This document shows positions 62,396 to 64,000 of a stretch of 64,000 bases of DNA, piece by piece. Position numbers and translations under genes: made by a program. Under the pieces are notes generated by a model. That model saw only the letters and a list, made by a program, of their open reading frames with translations. It was not told the DNA's origin and did not search any database. The stretch spans positions 1 through 64,000 of the forward strand of contig NZ_BCVH01000005.1 of the NCBI RefSeq assembly GCF_001591645.1. The letters are read 5' to 3'. The DNA comes from Robertmurraya korlensis NBRC 107688. Lineage in GTDB: Bacteria; Bacillota; Bacilli; Bacillales; Cytobacillaceae. Numbering within the stretch: position 1 is the first letter of the stretch; each line of letters opens with the position of its first letter.

Positions 62396-64000
62396 ATGAG
62401 GTTTAAACGTGCAGTGATTATCGTGCTTTCTTTTATTTTAACTGTTAGTTTGCTATTTCCAATTACAAAAACGGTAAAGGCATCCCCACCTGGCTCCATT
62501 ACCAATCTGAAAGTAGAGTATATGGAAAATCCTGTTGGAGTAGATTCTGAGAAACCTAGATTCAGTTGGAATATGTTGTCGAATGTCCGTGGAGCCAAAC
62601 AACTTGCTTATGAGATAGTGATAGCTGATAGTGAGAAAAATTTAAAACAAGAAAACGTTGTTTGGAGTAGTGGAAAGGTTTCTTCATCTCAATCTGTTAA
62701 TTTAAAGTATACAGGAGAAACAAAGCTGAAACCTAGCACACGTTATTATTGGAATGTAAAAGTATGGGATCAAAATAATAAAGTTTTAGAATCCAAACAG
62801 AATGCTTATTTCGAAACAGGTCTAATGAGTACAGACGGAACAACGAATTGGGATGGAGCGCAGTGGATTACTAATAATAAAGCAGCGACTGACCCGGTAA
62901 ATGTAACCCTATTCCGAACGGAGCAAAAGGTAACCAACAAACCGATACAAAATGCCCAACTTTATATTTCCTCTTTAGGAATTTATGAAGCATTTATTAA
63001 TGGGAAAGAGGTACAGTTACTTCAGGGTCACGAAAAGGCAGTGGACGAAACGTTTAACCCAGGATGGACCGATTATAATTCCTATGTAAACTATCAAGCC
63101 TACGATGTTACCAGCTATTTATCTAACAAGAGTCATCTAAGCCTGGGAGTGATGGTAGGGAAAGGTTGGTACGGAGGACGTATTGGGCAAGTAGGCCAAT
63201 ATACAAAGGTATCAGGGAATAAGTTAGCTTTATTAGCAAAATTGGTCATTACTTACAAGGATGGCAGCAGAGATGTCATAGTTACTAATGAGTCAACCTG
63301 GAAATCTAGTGAAAAGAGTCCAGTTGTAACAAATGATTTCTTTGATGGGGAGACATATGATGCTAATATCGCTAAGGAAATAGAAGGATGGAATAATGTT
63401 AAGTACGATGACAGTGAATGGTCACCTGTATCAAGTATTATTTACAAAGGAGAGGTAAAAGGTAGTCGAGCTGCAGCAGCACGAGTGGCAGAGGAATATA
63501 CTCAACAACCAATTGGAGCCTATAAATATAGTAAAATAGAGCAATCCTTACAAAATGGTGGTGAGTCTCCTTACGAATTTGGTCATGCCGTAACAACAAA
63601 AGTGAAGCCAAACTCTACGATCCATCTTAAGGCGGGAGAAATACTTATCGTTGATATGGGACAGAATATGGCCGGGGTACCAAATATTAAGGTCTCTGGT
63701 GATACAGGAAGCACTGTTACCATGAGATTTGCGGAAATGATTAATGATGGGAAGAAAAATCCGGAAATTACGTCAGGTGGTAGTGACGGACCAAAGGATA
63801 CCCTTTATCGAAAAGCGTTAACAAGTGCTGCCCAAACGGATAAGTATATTCTTTCAGGACAGGGTGTAGAAGAATATCAGTCAGTATTTACTTTCCATGG
63901 TTATAGGTATATGGAAGTGACAGCCGATGCAGATATTAGAATACACTCAGCAGAAGGAAAGATCATCACCTCAGTAAAAGATCAGACAGGAGATCTCGCT
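62396..64000 (+). CDS. Secreted alpha-L-rhamnosidase (GH78), 5' part
   Basis: At least 535 residues, open to the window edge. Signal peptide (MRFKRAVIIVLSFILTVSLL... VKA, cut near residue 31). Then the N-terminal fibronectin-like/Bac_rhamnosid_N part: ITNLKVEYMENPVGVDSEKP and RFSWNM, LKPSTRYYWNVKVWD, LYISSLGIYEAFINGKEV, GWYGGRIGQV, and the concanavalin-like middle domain IHLKAGEILIVDMGQNMAGV. The catalytic (alpha/alpha)6 barrel would lie beyond 64000. Releases rhamnose from plant polysaccharides or glycosides outside the cell for the importer next door. GAGGAGG precedes the ATG. Confidence 0.9.
   Translation, partial: MRFKRAVIIVLSFILTVSLLFPITKTVKASPPGSITNLKVEYMENPVGVDSEKPRFSWNMLSNVRGAKQLAYEIVIADSEKNLKQENVVWSSGKVSSSQSVNLKYTGETKLKPSTRYYWNVKVWDQNNKVLESKQNAYFETGLMSTDGTTNWDGAQWITNNKAATDPVNVTLFRTEQKVTNKPIQNAQLYISSLGIYEAFINGKEVQLLQGHEKAVDETFNPGWTDYNSYVNYQAYDVTSYLSNKSHLSLGVMVGKGWYGGRIGQVGQYTKVSGNKLALLAKLVITYKDGSRDVIVTNESTWKSSEKSPVVTNDFFDGETYDANIAKEIEGWNNVKYDDSEWSPVSSIIYKGEVKGSRAAAARVAEEYTQQPIGAYKYSKIEQSLQNGGESPYEFGHAVTTKVKPNSTIHLKAGEILIVDMGQNMAGVPNIKVSGDTGSTVTMRFAEMINDGKKNPEITSGGSDGPKDTLYRKALTSAAQTDKYILSGQGVEEYQSVFTFHGYRYMEVTADADIRIHSAEGKIITSVKDQTGDLA

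Overview
The window looks like chromosome of a low-GC, endospore-forming Bacillaceae (Bacillus in the broad sense). The evidence is strong GGAGG-type ribosome sites, Rho-independent terminators after most operons, a Spo0E-type phosphatase gene, a PerR-type box upstream of katG, and a sucrose leader closely resembling the sacB leader of Bacillus subtilis. No rRNA, tRNA, CRISPR array, transposase or phage gene was recognised. All similarities are from memory of families; no search was run.

Region 1 (1-20.4 kb) is an accessory zone. It holds small membrane and secreted proteins, a DJ-1/PfpI protein with a WYL regulator, a nucleotidyltransferase, a VOC protein, two GNAT acetyltransferases, an MFS pump behind an attenuator-like leader, and a YunC-like protein with an HxlR regulator. 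A MarR-headed cluster follows (12.1-19.0 kb) with flavin-dependent monooxygenases, an NADPH flavin reductase/nitroreductase and a DHA2 exporter, with four TTAG-N4-CTAA sites around it. At least four small genes here are broken by frameshift or stop, an alcohol dehydrogenase fragment survives, and a family of short intergenic hairpins recurs.

Region 2 (20.5-27.1 kb) has katG, a SEC-C protein and two MFS transporters. Region 3 (27.2-33.9 kb) is a sucrose operon: a RAT/terminator leader, three tandem GH68 fructosyltransferases, a sucrose PTS IIBC and a PRD antiterminator that probably acts on the leader. It is followed by a 52-bp tandem repeat array and miscellaneous housekeeping genes (34.5-37.3 kb).

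Region 4 (37.3-45.5 kb) is a glucarate unit: a CdaR-type regulator, a DapA-superfamily enzyme, a GntP permease, tartronate semialdehyde reductase, glucarate dehydratase, glycerate kinase and a GntR/FadR regulator. Together they make a route from glucarate through tartronate semialdehyde to phosphoglycerate. Region 5 (45.6-49.2 kb) is a five-gene operon of lipoprotein, DUF350 membrane protein, unknown protein, glutathionylspermidine-synthase-like ATP-grasp and TrkA-N potassium channel, the best candidate here for a poorly described system.

Region 6 (49.7-64 kb) is for L-rhamnose. It has a rhamnulose-phosphate aldolase/lactaldehyde dehydrogenase fusion, a second array (52-53 bp period), a sensory binding protein + histidine kinase + AraC response regulator set, a rhamnose-type ABC importer with its own binding protein, and a secreted GH78 alpha-L-rhamnosidase that runs off the window. 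The importer operon and the rhamnosidase share a promoter layout: two CCGAA-type half-sites 20 bp apart, then -35, -10 and a cre-like box at fixed distances.
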